A DNA stretch of 64,000 nucleotides, from the NCBI RefSeq assembly GCF_007115105.1, contig NZ_SULJ01000005.1:1-64000 (forward strand). Reading direction: 5' to 3'. Made by a program: the position numbers and the translations under genes. Below the pieces are notes generated by a model, which had not been told where the DNA came from, searched no databases, and saw only the letters and a program-made list of their open reading frames with translations. This DNA is from Clostridium sp. HBUAS56010. GTDB taxonomy: Bacteria > Bacillota > Clostridia > Lachnospirales > Lachnospiraceae. The number at the start of each line of letters is the position of its first letter. Within the stretch, counting starts at the first letter, position 1. This document shows, one piece after another, positions 16,393-26,073 of this stretch.

Positions 16393-16746
16393 TCAGTATT
16401 TGTATTCCTGATAACGGTCTTCCGTCATCGTCTTTCTATCATGGCAATTCTTACACAGCGCCTGCCAGTTGGACTCATCCCAGAACAATTCTTCATTTCC
16501 ACGGTGCGGAATCATATGGTCCACAACGGTGGCTTTCACCAACTTCCCACGTTCCCGGCACCGGACACACAGCGGGTGTTCTTTCAGATACCTGCGCCTG
16601 GCTTTCCGCCAGCGTCCGTTATAACCTCTCTCTGATGCTCCGGCACGCTCTGTCTGATACAGATAGCTGTGTTCTTCACAATAGGCTGACTCTGTCAGAT
16701 TCGGACATCCCGGATACCTGCAGGGCTTCTTCGGCTTTCTCGGCAT
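16393..16746 (-). CDS. HNH endonuclease
   Basis: The 117-residue protein has the HNH fold with VDHMIPHRGNEELF as the H-N motif region, a second part SNWQALCKNCHDRKT and the structural zinc pair CVRC/CKNC. An additional Cys/His cluster (CRYPGCPNL...YCEEH) lies at the N-terminus. In HK97-type phages such proteins sit near terminase and are needed for packaging cleavage. Here it is separated from terminase by about 5 kb of modification genes. It is the first gene after the late sigma-like factor and has a promoter-like sequence upstream. Confidence 0.92.
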   Translation of the reverse strand: MPRKPKKPCRYPGCPNLTESAYCEEHSYLYQTERAGASERGYNGRWRKARRRYLKEHPLCVRCRERGKLVKATVVDHMIPHRGNEELFWDESNWQALCKNCHDRKTMTEDRYQEYKY

Positions 16747-16869
16747 CTGAATTCACTCCTTCCGTATGTAGTGGCAGGGTGAAAGGATAAGTCCCTGCCA
16801 GTGCAAAGGCGTGAAAAAAAGCCTCATGGAATTAAATCCACAAGACTCTTTACATTTCTTCGCAGCTTA

Positions 16870-16899
16870 ATCATAGCACAGGATCCGGTAAACTTTCAA
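16870..16899 (-). promoter_or_regulatory. Probable promoter before the HNH gene
   Basis: On the minus strand TTGAAA (16894-16899), an 18-base spacer and TATGAT (16870-16875) make a reasonable promoter about 125 bases before the HNH start codon. It follows the late sigma-like gene, so it could start the late operon. Confidence 0.5.
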
Positions 16900-16930
16900 T
16901 CAACTCATTGTCTACACTTAGTCTACCCAT

Positions 16931-17416
16931 TCAGCTTAACAAATAGGAATCCGTCTGCTGCCCGCGCAGTTCATAAATTCGTTTTAGTTCCTCCACGGCT
17001 TTCTTCCTATACTTTCCAACCATAGCATGACTTACATTATATTTTATCATTAGCTCCTGCCAGCTTGCCTGTTCTATAATCATATCCCATATAATCTCAG
17101 GCAGACGCCCGCTCAGTTGGCGAATGGCATATTCCAGGAAATCCATTTCTTCTTTAATCTGTTTATAGCGTCCCATCAAAAAATCAAACCACTCATCATC
17201 CAGCCTTTCCTTTACCTGCCTGTAATCCATGGCGGTCATTCCTGTTTTATCGGAAGTACCGCTGGTCTGTACACGCTCACCCTGTGGATTTGAAAAGCAC
17301 AGGCTCTCGATAACGTCCTCATATGGAATTCCCTGGAATCTGCCCAACTCAAATTCTAACAAGGCTAGATTACGTTTCCACTCCCGGTATTCTTTAAAGA
17401 TTCTTTCCACATCCAT
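16931..17416 (-). CDS. Late regulator, DUF1492/sigma-70 region 4-like
   Basis: This 161-residue protein is mostly helical, with a C-terminal HTH (WQELMIKYNVSHAMVGKYRK) like sigma-70 region 4 and no promoter -10-binding region. Proteins of this kind lie at the end of the replication module of clostridial phages, just before HNH and terminase, and are thought to switch on late transcription. It overlaps the SNF2 helicase gene by 23 bases. The start at 17416 is favoured by an upstream GGAGG. Confidence 0.8.
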   Translation of the reverse strand: MDVERIFKEYREWKRNLALLEFELGRFQGIPYEDVIESLCFSNPQGERVQTSGTSDKTGMTAMDYRQVKERLDDEWFDFLMGRYKQIKEEMDFLEYAIRQLSGRLPEIIWDMIIEQASWQELMIKYNVSHAMVGKYRKKAVEELKRIYELRGQQTDSYLLS

Positions 17417-18761
17417 CCCAGATACCTCCAATCCTGACCTTTACCGCATCCACCAGTGCAGACTGCCTGGTATTCTTTCGCTCTAAAGAAGCAAACACCT
17501 GCTCATCCATGGTACCTTTCGCTATCAGGTGATGAATCACCACCGTTTCTTTTTGTCCCTGTCTCCAAACCCTGGCATTCATCTGCTGATATAGTTCCAA
17601 CGACCAGGTCAGTCCGAACCAGATCAGCGTAGAACCTCCTGCCTGCAAGTTCAGCCCATGCCCGGCAGATGCCGGATGAATCATAGCAAGTGGTATCTCA
17701 CCGTTGTTCCATTTCTTAAAATCCTCCGAAGTGTCCAGTTCCACCGCCTGGAACCGTTCCCGTATCCGCTGCTTATTATGTTTATACCAGTAAGCTACAA
17801 GCACCGGCTTCCCATTTGCCGCTTCTAGCAAATCTTCTAAAACGTCCAGCTTTCGGTCATGGATATGCCGCACATCCCCGCTCTCATCATAGACTGCTCC
17901 GTTTGCCATTTGTAACAATTTATTAGAAAGTCCCGCCGCATTAACCGCATCCACATCCCCTCCTTCAAAAGGAAGAAGCATATCCTTTTCCAGTTTCCGG
18001 TATAGATCATACTCTTTCTCATTCAGGCTCACCTCCACCCGGTTATAAATACATTCCGGCATTTCCAGATAGTCCACCGCCTTCATGCTGATAGTGATGT
18101 CTGAAATCAATCCATAAATTTGTTCCTCTGCTCCATCTTTTGGCTTATAGGAATACACCATATCCCGGCTCCGCTTATCCGGCAGAAAGAACCGATCCCG
18201 GTACGTCCCGATAAATCGTCCAAGTCTCTGCCCCATGTCCAGAATGCCAATTTCCGCCCAAAGGTCAATCAGACCGTTTGGTGCGGGAGTTCCGGTCAAG
18301 CCCACAATCCGGTGTGCCTTCGCCCTTACTTTTCTAAGAGCTTTGAACCGCTTTGCCTTGTGGGATTTGAAGGAGGACAGCTCATCGATAATAATCATGT
18401 CAAAATCCCAGTTGCCCTGCCCTATCAGCCACTCAACATTCTCCCGGTTAATCACATACACATTTGCCTTCCGGTTTAATGCTGCTTTCCTCTCTTTATC
18501 CGAACCAAGAATAGGAGAAAGCAGCAATCCATCTAAATGATCCCACTTCTCATATTCCCCCGACCAGGTATCCCGTGCTACACGCAAAGGTGCGATTACA
18601 AGAACCCGCCTGACTTCAAAATAATCCAGCAACAGCTCCCAAAGGGCGGTCAGCGTAATTACGGTCTTCCCTAACCCCATGTCTAAAAGAAGCAGGCTCA
18701 CCGGGTGTCCAATGATGAACTCCTTTGCATAATCCTGATATTCATGTGGATTGTATTTCAT
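17394..18761 (-). CDS. SNF2-family DNA helicase
   Basis: Starting at the ATG at 18761 (TTGGAGGTG upstream) the protein has 455 residues. Motif I is DMGLGKTVITL, motif II is IIIDELSSFKSHKAKR (DELS variant), followed by GLTGTPAPNGLIDLW (motif III) and, in the C-terminal half, HPASAGHGLNLQAGGSTLIWF and QQMNARVWRQGQKETV (motifs V and VI). It is a replication/recombination helicase common in clostridial and streptococcal phages, paired with the VRR-NUC gene that overlaps it by 20 bases. Confidence 0.94.
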   Translation of the reverse strand: MKYNPHEYQDYAKEFIIGHPVSLLLLDMGLGKTVITLTALWELLLDYFEVRRVLVIAPLRVARDTWSGEYEKWDHLDGLLLSPILGSDKERKAALNRKANVYVINRENVEWLIGQGNWDFDMIIIDELSSFKSHKAKRFKALRKVRAKAHRIVGLTGTPAPNGLIDLWAEIGILDMGQRLGRFIGTYRDRFFLPDKRSRDMVYSYKPKDGAEEQIYGLISDITISMKAVDYLEMPECIYNRVEVSLNEKEYDLYRKLEKDMLLPFEGGDVDAVNAAGLSNKLLQMANGAVYDESGDVRHIHDRKLDVLEDLLEAANGKPVLVAYWYKHNKQRIRERFQAVELDTSEDFKKWNNGEIPLAMIHPASAGHGLNLQAGGSTLIWFGLTWSLELYQQMNARVWRQGQKETVVIHHLIAKGTMDEQVFASLERKNTRQSALVDAVKVRIGGIWDGCGKNL

Positions 18762-19026
18762 CCAGTACACCTCCAATCATTTCAGTTCTATCTATGCAGT
18801 AAACCGGAAAGCCCAGGGCTTCCAGTTGTATTCTCCTTTTCTCCTGTAGCGGACGCAGCTTTTTTCCGGGAGCCTTCAGCTCCACAAAAGCACATCTCCC
18901 ACCCGGCAGCAGCACCAGACGGTCCGGCACCCCATCCAAACCTGGAGAGATGAATTTCACAGCCCTGCCGCCGCGCTTTTTTGTCTGCCGTTGCAACGCC
19001 ATCTCTATCTGTCTTTCTTCTCCCAT
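18742..19026 (-). CDS. VRR-NUC domain nuclease
   Basis: The start at 19026 (GGGAGG upstream) gives 94 residues, the usual size of stand-alone phage VRR-NUC proteins. The PD-(D/E)XK core is visible as DGVPDRLVLLPGGR followed by CAFVELKAPGKKL. It overlaps the SNF2 helicase gene. VRR-NUC with SNF2 helicase is a recurring phage pair, probably resolving replication or recombination intermediates. Upstream in-frame codons encode a hydrophobic stretch not found in the family, so I exclude them. Confidence 0.9.
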   Translation of the reverse strand: MGEERQIEMALQRQTKKRGGRAVKFISPGLDGVPDRLVLLPGGRCAFVELKAPGKKLRPLQEKRRIQLEALGFPVYCIDRTEMIGGVLDEIQST

Positions 19027-19276
19027 ACTTTTCAACCTCCCTTCCAAATGTTCTGCTGCCGATTTGCTGTTCTTGCGTGTATATAATGTAAACACGCATT
19101 TGCACACATTTTCCTCTATCCTTTTTATCATTTCATAAATATAAGATGGTATCAGCAACAACAGCAACATATGCCCGCTAACGCTCATCATTACTGCCTA
19201 TACGCCTGTTGCCCTTCTAACTCATTTAAGGCAGCTTTCCCGTCAACAGCAACCATTTTCCTTGTTGCCCATCTGG

Positions 19277-21658
19277 CTAATTGTTGCCTTTTGCTGCCGT
19301 AACATTTTCCTCCCGGCAATACCCTCTGACTACTCCATAAATCGGAAACCGGATTTTAGCATCCGACTTCCTCCAGCCATCTATATTTGCCATAATCGCC
19401 GTGATCTCATTGGCGTCCTGGCGCTTGAGGTTCGAGCGTTCTTTACCAAAGCACTCACACCATATTTCCATATTGCACACACGCTCCCGCTTTTTCACAC
19501 CTCTTTCCCGCTGTTCCCCGAACTCAGAACCATTCACATAATTCCGGCGGTCATAAAGTTCCATGCTCTCCCAGTTCTCCGGCAGCAGTTTTTCCAGGTA
19601 TTCCTTCACAATGCCTTCCCGCTCGTCAACCTCCATGGCAATCTGCTGCTCCTTGATTGCCATCTGTTCCGCCACTTTATCCAGACACAAGGACTCCCCT
19701 GCTTTGTAATATGACAATGCCTCCGCCCAAATCTGGTGGACGTCCTCCTCTGTCAATTCCCAGGATGACTTCGCTGCATCACCGGGTGTTTTCACCGGCC
19801 AGAATCTCCGGTTACCTGCGGTATCCCGAAGATATCCGTTCTCCGCATTCGTAGTTCCGATAAAGATACACTGCCTTGGATGCGGCGTTGCCCTGCGTCC
19901 AAAGGAGGCGCGGTAAATATCAATCTGCCTGGAAAGGAACCCACGAAGTGTTTCAATCTCCGTTTTCTTCAGACCGGCCAGCTCTCCGATTTCCAGAATC
20001 CAATAGCCCTGCAGTTTTTCCGCAGCGGTCTTATCTCTAGTGTCATTTAAAAGCAGAGAGTCATTGAACCACTCCCCGCTCAGCTTCGCAATCAGCGTAG
20101 ACTTTCCTTTCCCCTGCGGACCGTTCAGTACCAGCATGGTGTCAAATTTACATCCTGGACTCATCACTCTGGCTATCGCACCGCATAACGACTTTCTGGT
20201 CACCGCACGCACATAGGCATTGTCAACCGCACCCAGGTAATCCACTAAGAGGGTATCTAACCTGGGTATTTTATCCCATTCCGGCAGGGAGCTTAAGAAT
20301 TCTCTGACCGGATGATAGGATCGGTCATCCACCACCTTCGTCACAGCAATGTCATAGTTCCTTGCAGAGAAATTCCCATAGTTTAAATCTACATAGGAAA
20401 CAAGCTGGGAATCATCCGCATCCCTCCAGAACTTTCCCGGATGTTCCCAAGGCACCTCCCCTTTAATCTCCATACCATCACTAAACTGGTTAAACACAAT
20501 GGACTTCAGTTTTTCATCATGGTTCAAAATCAACAGGAGATTTTTCAGGTTGTTGACAAGCACGCCCTGGCGGTTGTATTCCAGTCCCAGCCTCCAATCT
20601 TTTTCCGCAGCAAACTCCCATTTCACTGACTGTTCCTTTTCTTCCAGAAGTTCTAGTTTTACCTTTTCATCAGATACGGCGAACTCGCTCATAGCCTTGA
20701 AGGACGGCAGCTTACTGGTCTCCGTATCTTCATCTGCCTTTTTATCCAGTACCCCGAATTTATGGATACGGACCATGTCAAAGGCATTCATAAGCTGACC
20801 GCAGGCCGGGTCTGTGGCATGATGGGAATAGGCGAACTTTCCCTCATAGATTACAACACCCGCCTGGGAATCTGCCGGAATGTAGTCATACCTTCCTGGT
20901 ATCTGGCTTGCGGTGTAGGTGTCGGAAAGAAAGGCTTCGATGGCATCTTCAATGGAGTACGCCCGGCAAAATGCCCCGATGGTTCCTTCCTTAGTAAGAG
21001 GATCCGCCTGCTTTTTCATTTCCCGCTGTACAATGGTCTGCTGACGGCTGCTCACCGGCCACTGGGAAGAATCATGCCAGTTCTCATATTTCTGCAGAAC
21101 AGTATTCGGATTCAGAATCTCACCTTCAATCTCCCGGAATATGAATTCTCCATCTGAGGAAGTGCTTGGCCAGTACATCAGCCGGGAAGGTTCATAGGTG
21201 GTATCATCAAACAACTCCATACCGATTTCTTCCGCTACTTTCCTTGCTACTGCCTGATATTCATCCGGTGTGACATTTCTGGACAGTGGAATCACCAGCC
21301 GGAGCCTTGGTTTCTCCTGGGTATGTTTATGTGTGGAATATAAGTAACAGTGAAAATCGTGGAACAGTTCAAGCTGGTCTGCAATGTCTTCTGAAGCATA
21401 ATCCATATCCAAAGTCAGCCCGGAACGGAACACCACACACTCCTTCTTCCGCCGGCCGTCTTTCAGCTTCCCAAGCACAAAACCGCCCACATCTTTGATA
21501 TCATCCTGTCTTGCCTTGGACAGTTTTCGGTACTGCTCTACTGTTTCCGAGGTGCGGATAGTTGCGGCAATCCGTTTCCTGAATTTCTCCAGTTCCATCT
21601 CCACGCCATTCCACTTTTTGTCTTTTCTGGAATTCCCCACTGAGACATACAACTTCAT
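19277..21658 (-). CDS. Virulence-associated E (VapE) family primase-helicase
   Basis: From the ATG at 21658 (GAGGAGG upstream) the product is 793 residues. The N-terminal third contains an archaeo-eukaryotic primase-like region with LDMDYASEDIADQ and TRLVIPLS-type strands (here RLRLVIPLSRNVTPDE). The C-terminal VapE ATPase has Walker A LNGPQGKGKSTLIAKL, WILEIGELAGLKK (Walker B region) and the sensor FIGTTNAENGYLRD. It combines primase and helicase for phage DNA replication. It ends before a 250-base gap with several GGCAACA words. Confidence 0.93.
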   Translation of the reverse strand: MKLYVSVGNSRKDKKWNGVEMELEKFRKRIAATIRTSETVEQYRKLSKARQDDIKDVGGFVLGKLKDGRRKKECVVFRSGLTLDMDYASEDIADQLELFHDFHCYLYSTHKHTQEKPRLRLVIPLSRNVTPDEYQAVARKVAEEIGMELFDDTTYEPSRLMYWPSTSSDGEFIFREIEGEILNPNTVLQKYENWHDSSQWPVSSRQQTIVQREMKKQADPLTKEGTIGAFCRAYSIEDAIEAFLSDTYTASQIPGRYDYIPADSQAGVVIYEGKFAYSHHATDPACGQLMNAFDMVRIHKFGVLDKKADEDTETSKLPSFKAMSEFAVSDEKVKLELLEEKEQSVKWEFAAEKDWRLGLEYNRQGVLVNNLKNLLLILNHDEKLKSIVFNQFSDGMEIKGEVPWEHPGKFWRDADDSQLVSYVDLNYGNFSARNYDIAVTKVVDDRSYHPVREFLSSLPEWDKIPRLDTLLVDYLGAVDNAYVRAVTRKSLCGAIARVMSPGCKFDTMLVLNGPQGKGKSTLIAKLSGEWFNDSLLLNDTRDKTAAEKLQGYWILEIGELAGLKKTEIETLRGFLSRQIDIYRASFGRRATPHPRQCIFIGTTNAENGYLRDTAGNRRFWPVKTPGDAAKSSWELTEEDVHQIWAEALSYYKAGESLCLDKVAEQMAIKEQQIAMEVDEREGIVKEYLEKLLPENWESMELYDRRNYVNGSEFGEQRERGVKKRERVCNMEIWCECFGKERSNLKRQDANEITAIMANIDGWRKSDAKIRFPIYGVVRGYCREENVTAAKGNN

Positions 21659-21671
21659 TTTCCCAGCCTCC

Positions 21672-23612
21672 TCAATCTTTTTTATAAAAACTGCACTCAT
21701 AACCGTCCGCCCGGAGTGGCAGACCATCTGCCCATACAGGCGGCACTGCCATAAGCCTGCACAGTTCCTCCACGGAACCTTCACCTTCCGGTACTTCTGC
21801 TATAATCTCATCATGACAGTGCATGACAATTTCATACCCTGCTTTATCCACCCTAAGCATAGCCTCCGCCAATAAATCTCTGGCTGTCCCCTGCACAATG
21901 TTCTCAACCAGTTTCGGCCCATAGGTTTCTATCCGGCACCATTTCTTGTTCTCTCCGATTCCCTCATAGGTCAATCCTTTTCGGTCAAACTGATTCATCT
22001 CCATTCTCGGCTTCACATAGGACAGCTTCCTGCCCGAAGGAAGAATCACAAAAAGAATCCCGCTACGGTATTCAAACACAATTCTTCCTGCCTGCGTCCT
22101 CTTTTTCTCGGTGACTGCCTGGATTGCAGCCTTATCCACTTCCCACCAGAATTGTATGATATGGGGATTGGCTTTTCTCCAGGTTGAAACCAGGGAAGAA
22201 AGTTCTTCTTTCTTAATTCCCATGTCTATCGCTCCCATGGAAATGAGTGCACCTGTGGCTCCTCCGTAACCAAGTGCCAGCTCTGAAATTTTTCCTTTCT
22301 GCCGCAGTGGGGAACCTTTCGTAACCTCTTCTATCGGCACATGAAACATAGCGGACGCGGACGCCTCATAAATCTTGCCGTGCGTGACAAACACCTCCAG
22401 TCTCCACTGCTCCCCGGACAACCATGCCAGTACCCTGGCTTCAATGGCAGAAAAGTCCGCAACCAGATACCGGCAGCCCTCTATTGGAATAAAAGCGGTG
22501 CGGATAAGTTCTGACAGCACATTTGGTATAGACTCATATAAGAGCTCCACTTCCTCAAACCGCCCGGTCTTCACCAGCTTCCTTGCAAGCTCCAAATCAG
22601 GGAGATGGTTCTGAGGGAGATTCTGTACCTGTACCAACCGCCCTGCCCATCGGCCTGTGCGGTTTGCCCCGTAAAACTGCAATAACCCATGCACCCTTCC
22701 GTCTGAACATACGCTGCGTTCGATAGCTTCATACTTTTTCACGGAGGTCTTTGCCATCAGAAGCCGTAGTTTCAGCAATTCCTGCACTTCCCCTCCGGAT
22801 TCCTGGATCAGTTCCCTGACCGCCTTTTTCGCCAGGCTTTCCACCTCCACTCCCTGCTCATTCAGCCATTCCTTCATCTGTGTAACGGAATTGGGATTTT
22901 CCATTCCAGTCAACTCATATGCCCGTTTTGTCACAATCTCCTTATGGATCAAATCCCCCGATACCGCCTGCCGTACCAGTTCCTTATCCACCAGAACGCC
23001 CCGGTCATTGATTTTCTGATCCAGACGGTAAAGTTCCATTTCATGCTCAGGAACGGGGAAGTTTTTCAGCTTCTCCCGGATTGCATATTCTACATCCACG
23101 TCCCGGATACAGTAAGTTTTCAATAATTCCCACTTCTCCGGTGCATGGATTGGAAGATTTCTAGTTCTTTCCCCATTACTTTTCTTTGGCTTGCAGGGAA
23201 TGCAGAAATAGCGGATTAAATCCCTGCCCTCTTTCAGCTTCTGTCTTTCCAGCCCCAGTAACGCCCCAACGTCCTCTAAAGACCGGGGAAGAGCAAGCAG
23301 TGCCGCCTGAACCGCGCTGCAGTGCCAAGATTCCGGCGACAGACGGACTTCGAAATATTTACTTAGACAAATCCGCTCAAAGTTGGCATTAAAAGCAGTT
23401 TTTACTACAGCAGCCTCAAACACCGCTGCCTTTACTTCCTCCGGCAGCTCCTCCCCCTGAGCCAAATCTACAATCCTGGTATCTTCCTCATCAAATTTAT
23501 AAGCAAACAAAAGGACTTCAAAAGCAGGGCTGTCCGCATACGCATAAGCTCCGCATTTTATCAAGTCCACATCGGAATAAGTCTCTATATCAATTGCCAG
23601 TATCCGTTTCAT
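21672..23612 (-). CDS. DNA polymerase I-type (family A) with 3'-5' exonuclease
   Basis: The 646-residue enzyme starts MKRILAIDIETYSDVDL, the exonuclease I motif (DIET) of the DnaQ-like proofreading domain. The polymerase domain has motif A DFSAIEARVLAWL, motif B region KGSPLRQKGKISELALGYGG and motif C HCHDEIIAEV. It is the replicative polymerase of this phage group and shorter than bacterial PolA because the 5' nuclease domain is missing. The VapE gene begins 13 bases downstream. Confidence 0.95.
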   Translation of the reverse strand: MKRILAIDIETYSDVDLIKCGAYAYADSPAFEVLLFAYKFDEEDTRIVDLAQGEELPEEVKAAVFEAAVVKTAFNANFERICLSKYFEVRLSPESWHCSAVQAALLALPRSLEDVGALLGLERQKLKEGRDLIRYFCIPCKPKKSNGERTRNLPIHAPEKWELLKTYCIRDVDVEYAIREKLKNFPVPEHEMELYRLDQKINDRGVLVDKELVRQAVSGDLIHKEIVTKRAYELTGMENPNSVTQMKEWLNEQGVEVESLAKKAVRELIQESGGEVQELLKLRLLMAKTSVKKYEAIERSVCSDGRVHGLLQFYGANRTGRWAGRLVQVQNLPQNHLPDLELARKLVKTGRFEEVELLYESIPNVLSELIRTAFIPIEGCRYLVADFSAIEARVLAWLSGEQWRLEVFVTHGKIYEASASAMFHVPIEEVTKGSPLRQKGKISELALGYGGATGALISMGAIDMGIKKEELSSLVSTWRKANPHIIQFWWEVDKAAIQAVTEKKRTQAGRIVFEYRSGILFVILPSGRKLSYVKPRMEMNQFDRKGLTYEGIGENKKWCRIETYGPKLVENIVQGTARDLLAEAMLRVDKAGYEIVMHCHDEIIAEVPEGEGSVEELCRLMAVPPVWADGLPLRADGYECSFYKKD

Positions 23613-23678
23613 CTGTATCCCTTCCTTTGCTGCTTCTCCCTATGTAACCGGGCGGATACTTCGTCCACCCAGTACCAT

Positions 23679-24227
23679 TTATCCAAGAAAATCTTCTTCC
23701 ACAGCTTCAAAGTCTTCTTCCGCATTCGCTCTGCCGCCAAGAGGCTCTCCGTCCTTTAACTTCTGGATATTCCCAAGCCCTGCGGCAATGCCGCGGTTTC
23801 CGTTATTGTTGAATCCATAGAAGTTTACGGAAATCCTGCCATAACAGCCGGAGTAAACCTCGGACTGGTCCAGGATTGGCTGCACGTTCTTATCGACCAC
23901 CTGGGGAGCCTGTCTTGAATTGGCATTGAAGAAATAGCTGTCTGCATAAGCTTCATCCTCTAGACGGTCAATGTCACCGTCACGCAAAGGCAGTTTCAAA
24001 TTGGCAGGAATCTTCCCTCCCCACTTGGAAAGGGAATCCTTCTTCGCCTGTTCAATGGCTGCCTTAATCTTCTCAATGGTTTCCGTATCCGATTTCGGAA
24101 TAATGGCTGATACGGAATACTTCGGTTCCCCGCCATCCACTGCATTCGCCTCCCAGCAATGCAGATAAGAAAATCTGCAAGGTACGATTACTTTTGTGAT
24201 TGGTGCATTTTTATTCTCAACGTTCAT
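23679..24227 (-). CDS. DUF2815 single-strand DNA-binding-like protein
   Basis: The 182-residue product has the DUF2815 signature: VIVPCRFSYLHCWEANAVDG, a beta-rich OB-fold core, GCYGRISVNFYGFNNNGNRG, and an acidic tail ending FEAVEEDFLG. The acidic C-terminus ending in aromatic/hydrophobic residues is typical of SSB proteins that recruit partners. It lies between DUF2800 and polymerase genes, the standard order. Confidence 0.9.
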   Translation of the reverse strand: MNVENKNAPITKVIVPCRFSYLHCWEANAVDGGEPKYSVSAIIPKSDTETIEKIKAAIEQAKKDSLSKWGGKIPANLKLPLRDGDIDRLEDEAYADSYFFNANSRQAPQVVDKNVQPILDQSEVYSGCYGRISVNFYGFNNNGNRGIAAGLGNIQKLKDGEPLGGRANAEEDFEAVEEDFLG

Positions 24228-24232
24228 ATGGT

Positions 24233-25363
24233 TTACTCCTCCTTAAAATCCGCTTCTGCGACTGCCGTTTCCACCGGCTGTCTTTTGTCCGACTCCAGTG
24301 CCAGTGTAATCTTGCCCTGTGGCTTATACACAAATTTTCCAAGTATCTGGGCAAACTTCTTTTTCCCCATCAGCCTTTCCATCTCCGTAATACCAATGAG
24401 TGCCTGCTTATAAATATCTGTATACCCGGCTGCCTTTGCAGCTTCCGCGGCTTCCTCTTCACTGCTGTACTTCCGGTTGCTCCTGCCTTCCACAAGCTTG
24501 AACCCATTCCAGTGTTTGCCGTGGGTGATTGCCTCATCCTGGGCATAGGCATAGATATCTGCTGCCCATTTGGCAAGCTCATCCGCTTTTTTCAGTACCT
24601 CTGCAATTTCTTCATCGGAAAGCAGAGCCGGCTGACGAAATTCCATTTTCCCCAGTTCCAAGAAGCTCTCCGCCCTGACCCGGCACTGATTCCTAGCTTT
24701 ACAAAAACGGCACCAAGAACCGGAGACAAATTCACCCTGTCCCTTATTTGCCAATGCTGCTCTTGGAATCAGGTATTCTTCTGCCCATTTTCTCAAACCA
24801 GCCACCGTAATCTCCCAGGTACTGACAGATTTCAAACGGGGCTGATGAATGGTAAGGCTGACTCTTTCAATATCATAAATAGCGTCGAAAAGCTCTAATG
24901 CCCCCAACGCATACAACATCATCTGCGGATTTTCTTCCGCTTCCACAGCAATACCTTTTCCATACTTCAAATCAATGATGAACAAGGTCCCGTCCGCCAC
25001 AATCACTAAATCTCCGGTACCGAACCCTTCTGGTACATACCGGGAGAAATCCAGATGCTGCTCAATGAGAATGACCGGATCCTTGCAGGACTGTTTCGCC
25101 TTTTCAATCTGTTCTATGGCAAAGGACACATATTCATCTATACAATCTTCCATCTCATCACAATCATAATCGGATACTGGCCGCTTGGAACGCTTCTTAA
25201 GCAGGCGTTTCAGCTTATGTTCTGCCAGTGCATGGGCGGCGGTTCCTTCTTCCACATAAATACTCCGTACATCCGCTGGGAACTGTTGCTCCAGCCTTGC
25301 AGACGGAGTACAGTTCAGCCATCGCCTGGAAGAAGATGCGGATAACAAAGCATGCCGTCCCAT
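24233..25363 (-). CDS. DUF2800 PD-(D/E)XK nuclease
   Basis: The 376-residue protein begins with SASSSRRWLNCTPSARLE and has the Cas4/RecB-like nuclease core: EEGTAAHALAEHKL, then TGDLVIVADGTLFIIDLKYGKGI with the catalytic D and DLK, then NPQMMLYALGAL. A cysteine cluster SWCRFCKARNQC, as in Fe-S nucleases of this fold, follows. It probably acts as exonuclease in phage recombination with the DUF2815 protein. It overlaps the preceding gene by one base. Confidence 0.9.
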   Translation of the reverse strand: MGRHALLSASSSRRWLNCTPSARLEQQFPADVRSIYVEEGTAAHALAEHKLKRLLKKRSKRPVSDYDCDEMEDCIDEYVSFAIEQIEKAKQSCKDPVILIEQHLDFSRYVPEGFGTGDLVIVADGTLFIIDLKYGKGIAVEAEENPQMMLYALGALELFDAIYDIERVSLTIHQPRLKSVSTWEITVAGLRKWAEEYLIPRAALANKGQGEFVSGSWCRFCKARNQCRVRAESFLELGKMEFRQPALLSDEEIAEVLKKADELAKWAADIYAYAQDEAITHGKHWNGFKLVEGRSNRKYSSEEEAAEAAKAAGYTDIYKQALIGITEMERLMGKKKFAQILGKFVYKPQGKITLALESDKRQPVETAVAEADFKEE

Positions 25364-25689
25364 TACAATATCTCCGCATCGGCAAACAGTGCCGAATATT
25401 TTTTTTCTTCCACGGCAGACAACTTCACAGCACCATATTTTTTCAGAAGTTCTTTAATCTGTACCGTCTTTCCGTCCTGGGATTTCTCCGCCAACACTGC
25501 CCGAATCTGCTCTACGGTTACTTTCTTTTCCTTGGTATCTGCTTTTGCAGTATCTGCCTGCTTATCCAGCATTGTATCCTCTGCTTTATCTGTACATGGA
25601 TTTACCATCTCTGTCTGCCCGGCAAGCATCCGAAGACTCTCCGCTACCATGGAGAATCCTTCTGCCATCTTCAATAATTCGCTGCTCAT
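25363..25689 (-). CDS. Conserved phage protein of unknown function
   Basis: This 108-residue protein has an N-terminal helix (MSSELLKMAEGFSMVAESLR), a charged linker, and a C-terminal conserved module VTVEQIRAVLAEKSQDGK, then LLKKYGAVKLS. The same module occurs beside DUF2800 genes in many clostridial phages; its function is unknown to me. It ends in the DUF2800 start codon and begins one base after the stop of the gene upstream. Confidence 0.75.
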   Translation of the reverse strand: MSSELLKMAEGFSMVAESLRMLAGQTEMVNPCTDKAEDTMLDKQADTAKADTKEKKVTVEQIRAVLAEKSQDGKTVQIKELLKKYGAVKLSAVEEKKYSALFADAEIL

Positions 25690-26073
25690 CTAACATTCCT
25701 CCAGTTCTTCCAATCGTTCGATTAATTTCTCAGAGAACATGGTACACAGCAATAATTCCTCTCCGATTTCTCTTGCGTCAAAGTATTTTGCCCGGCTGCC
25801 ATATTCCAGGCAGGCATTCTCTATCAGACTGCGTTTTTCTTCCTCTTTTTCATTTCCAAATACCCATATCTCGTCTACCTGTTTTGCCAACCTCAAAGTC
25901 AGCAAATGTTCCACCTCGAACCCTAACTCATCCATAAAAATGTTATGGAAATTCAGATAAGAGCTGGTGGGTAGGACTCCCTTATGGGCGGCAAAACGGC
26001 AATATTCCAAAGCCCTGGCCCGGTCATTTTCCTCATTTCCCGTTATCTTTGTTACAACCATTACAAGCTTCAT
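25690..26073 (-). CDS. Rossmann-like nucleotide-associated protein (DUF4406-like), copy 2
   Basis: The 127-residue protein starts MKLVMVVTKITGNEENDRA and has the pattern of a small Rossmann-like fold: CRFAAHKGVLPTSSYLNF and VDEIWVFGNEKEEE. Its layout matches the gene upstream (YCRKVYEKGCLPIAPHLMF; DEVWVYGKITDGM), so the two are diverged tandem copies. Related folds are nucleoside deoxyribosyltransferases and Toprim/TIR-like NAD-binding proteins, so an effect on nucleotides is possible; catalysis is not demonstrated. The start overlaps the preceding gene by 41 bases. Confidence 0.7.
   Translation of the reverse strand: MKLVMVVTKITGNEENDRARALEYCRFAAHKGVLPTSSYLNFHNIFMDELGFEVEHLLTLRLAKQVDEIWVFGNEKEEEKRSLIENACLEYGSRAKYFDAREIGEELLLCTMFSEKLIERLEELEEC

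Noticed and set aside
13960-16746. ParB-methylase and HNH nuclease as a restriction-modification pair
   Set aside because: They are separated by a regulator gene and an opposite-strand gene, and phage HNH proteins in this position serve packaging.
19027-19276. Short GGCAACA/GTTGC words between VapE and VRR-NUC genes as a CRISPR-like or iteron array
   Set aside because: Spacing and orientation are irregular, the words are only seven bases, and no array structure is seen.
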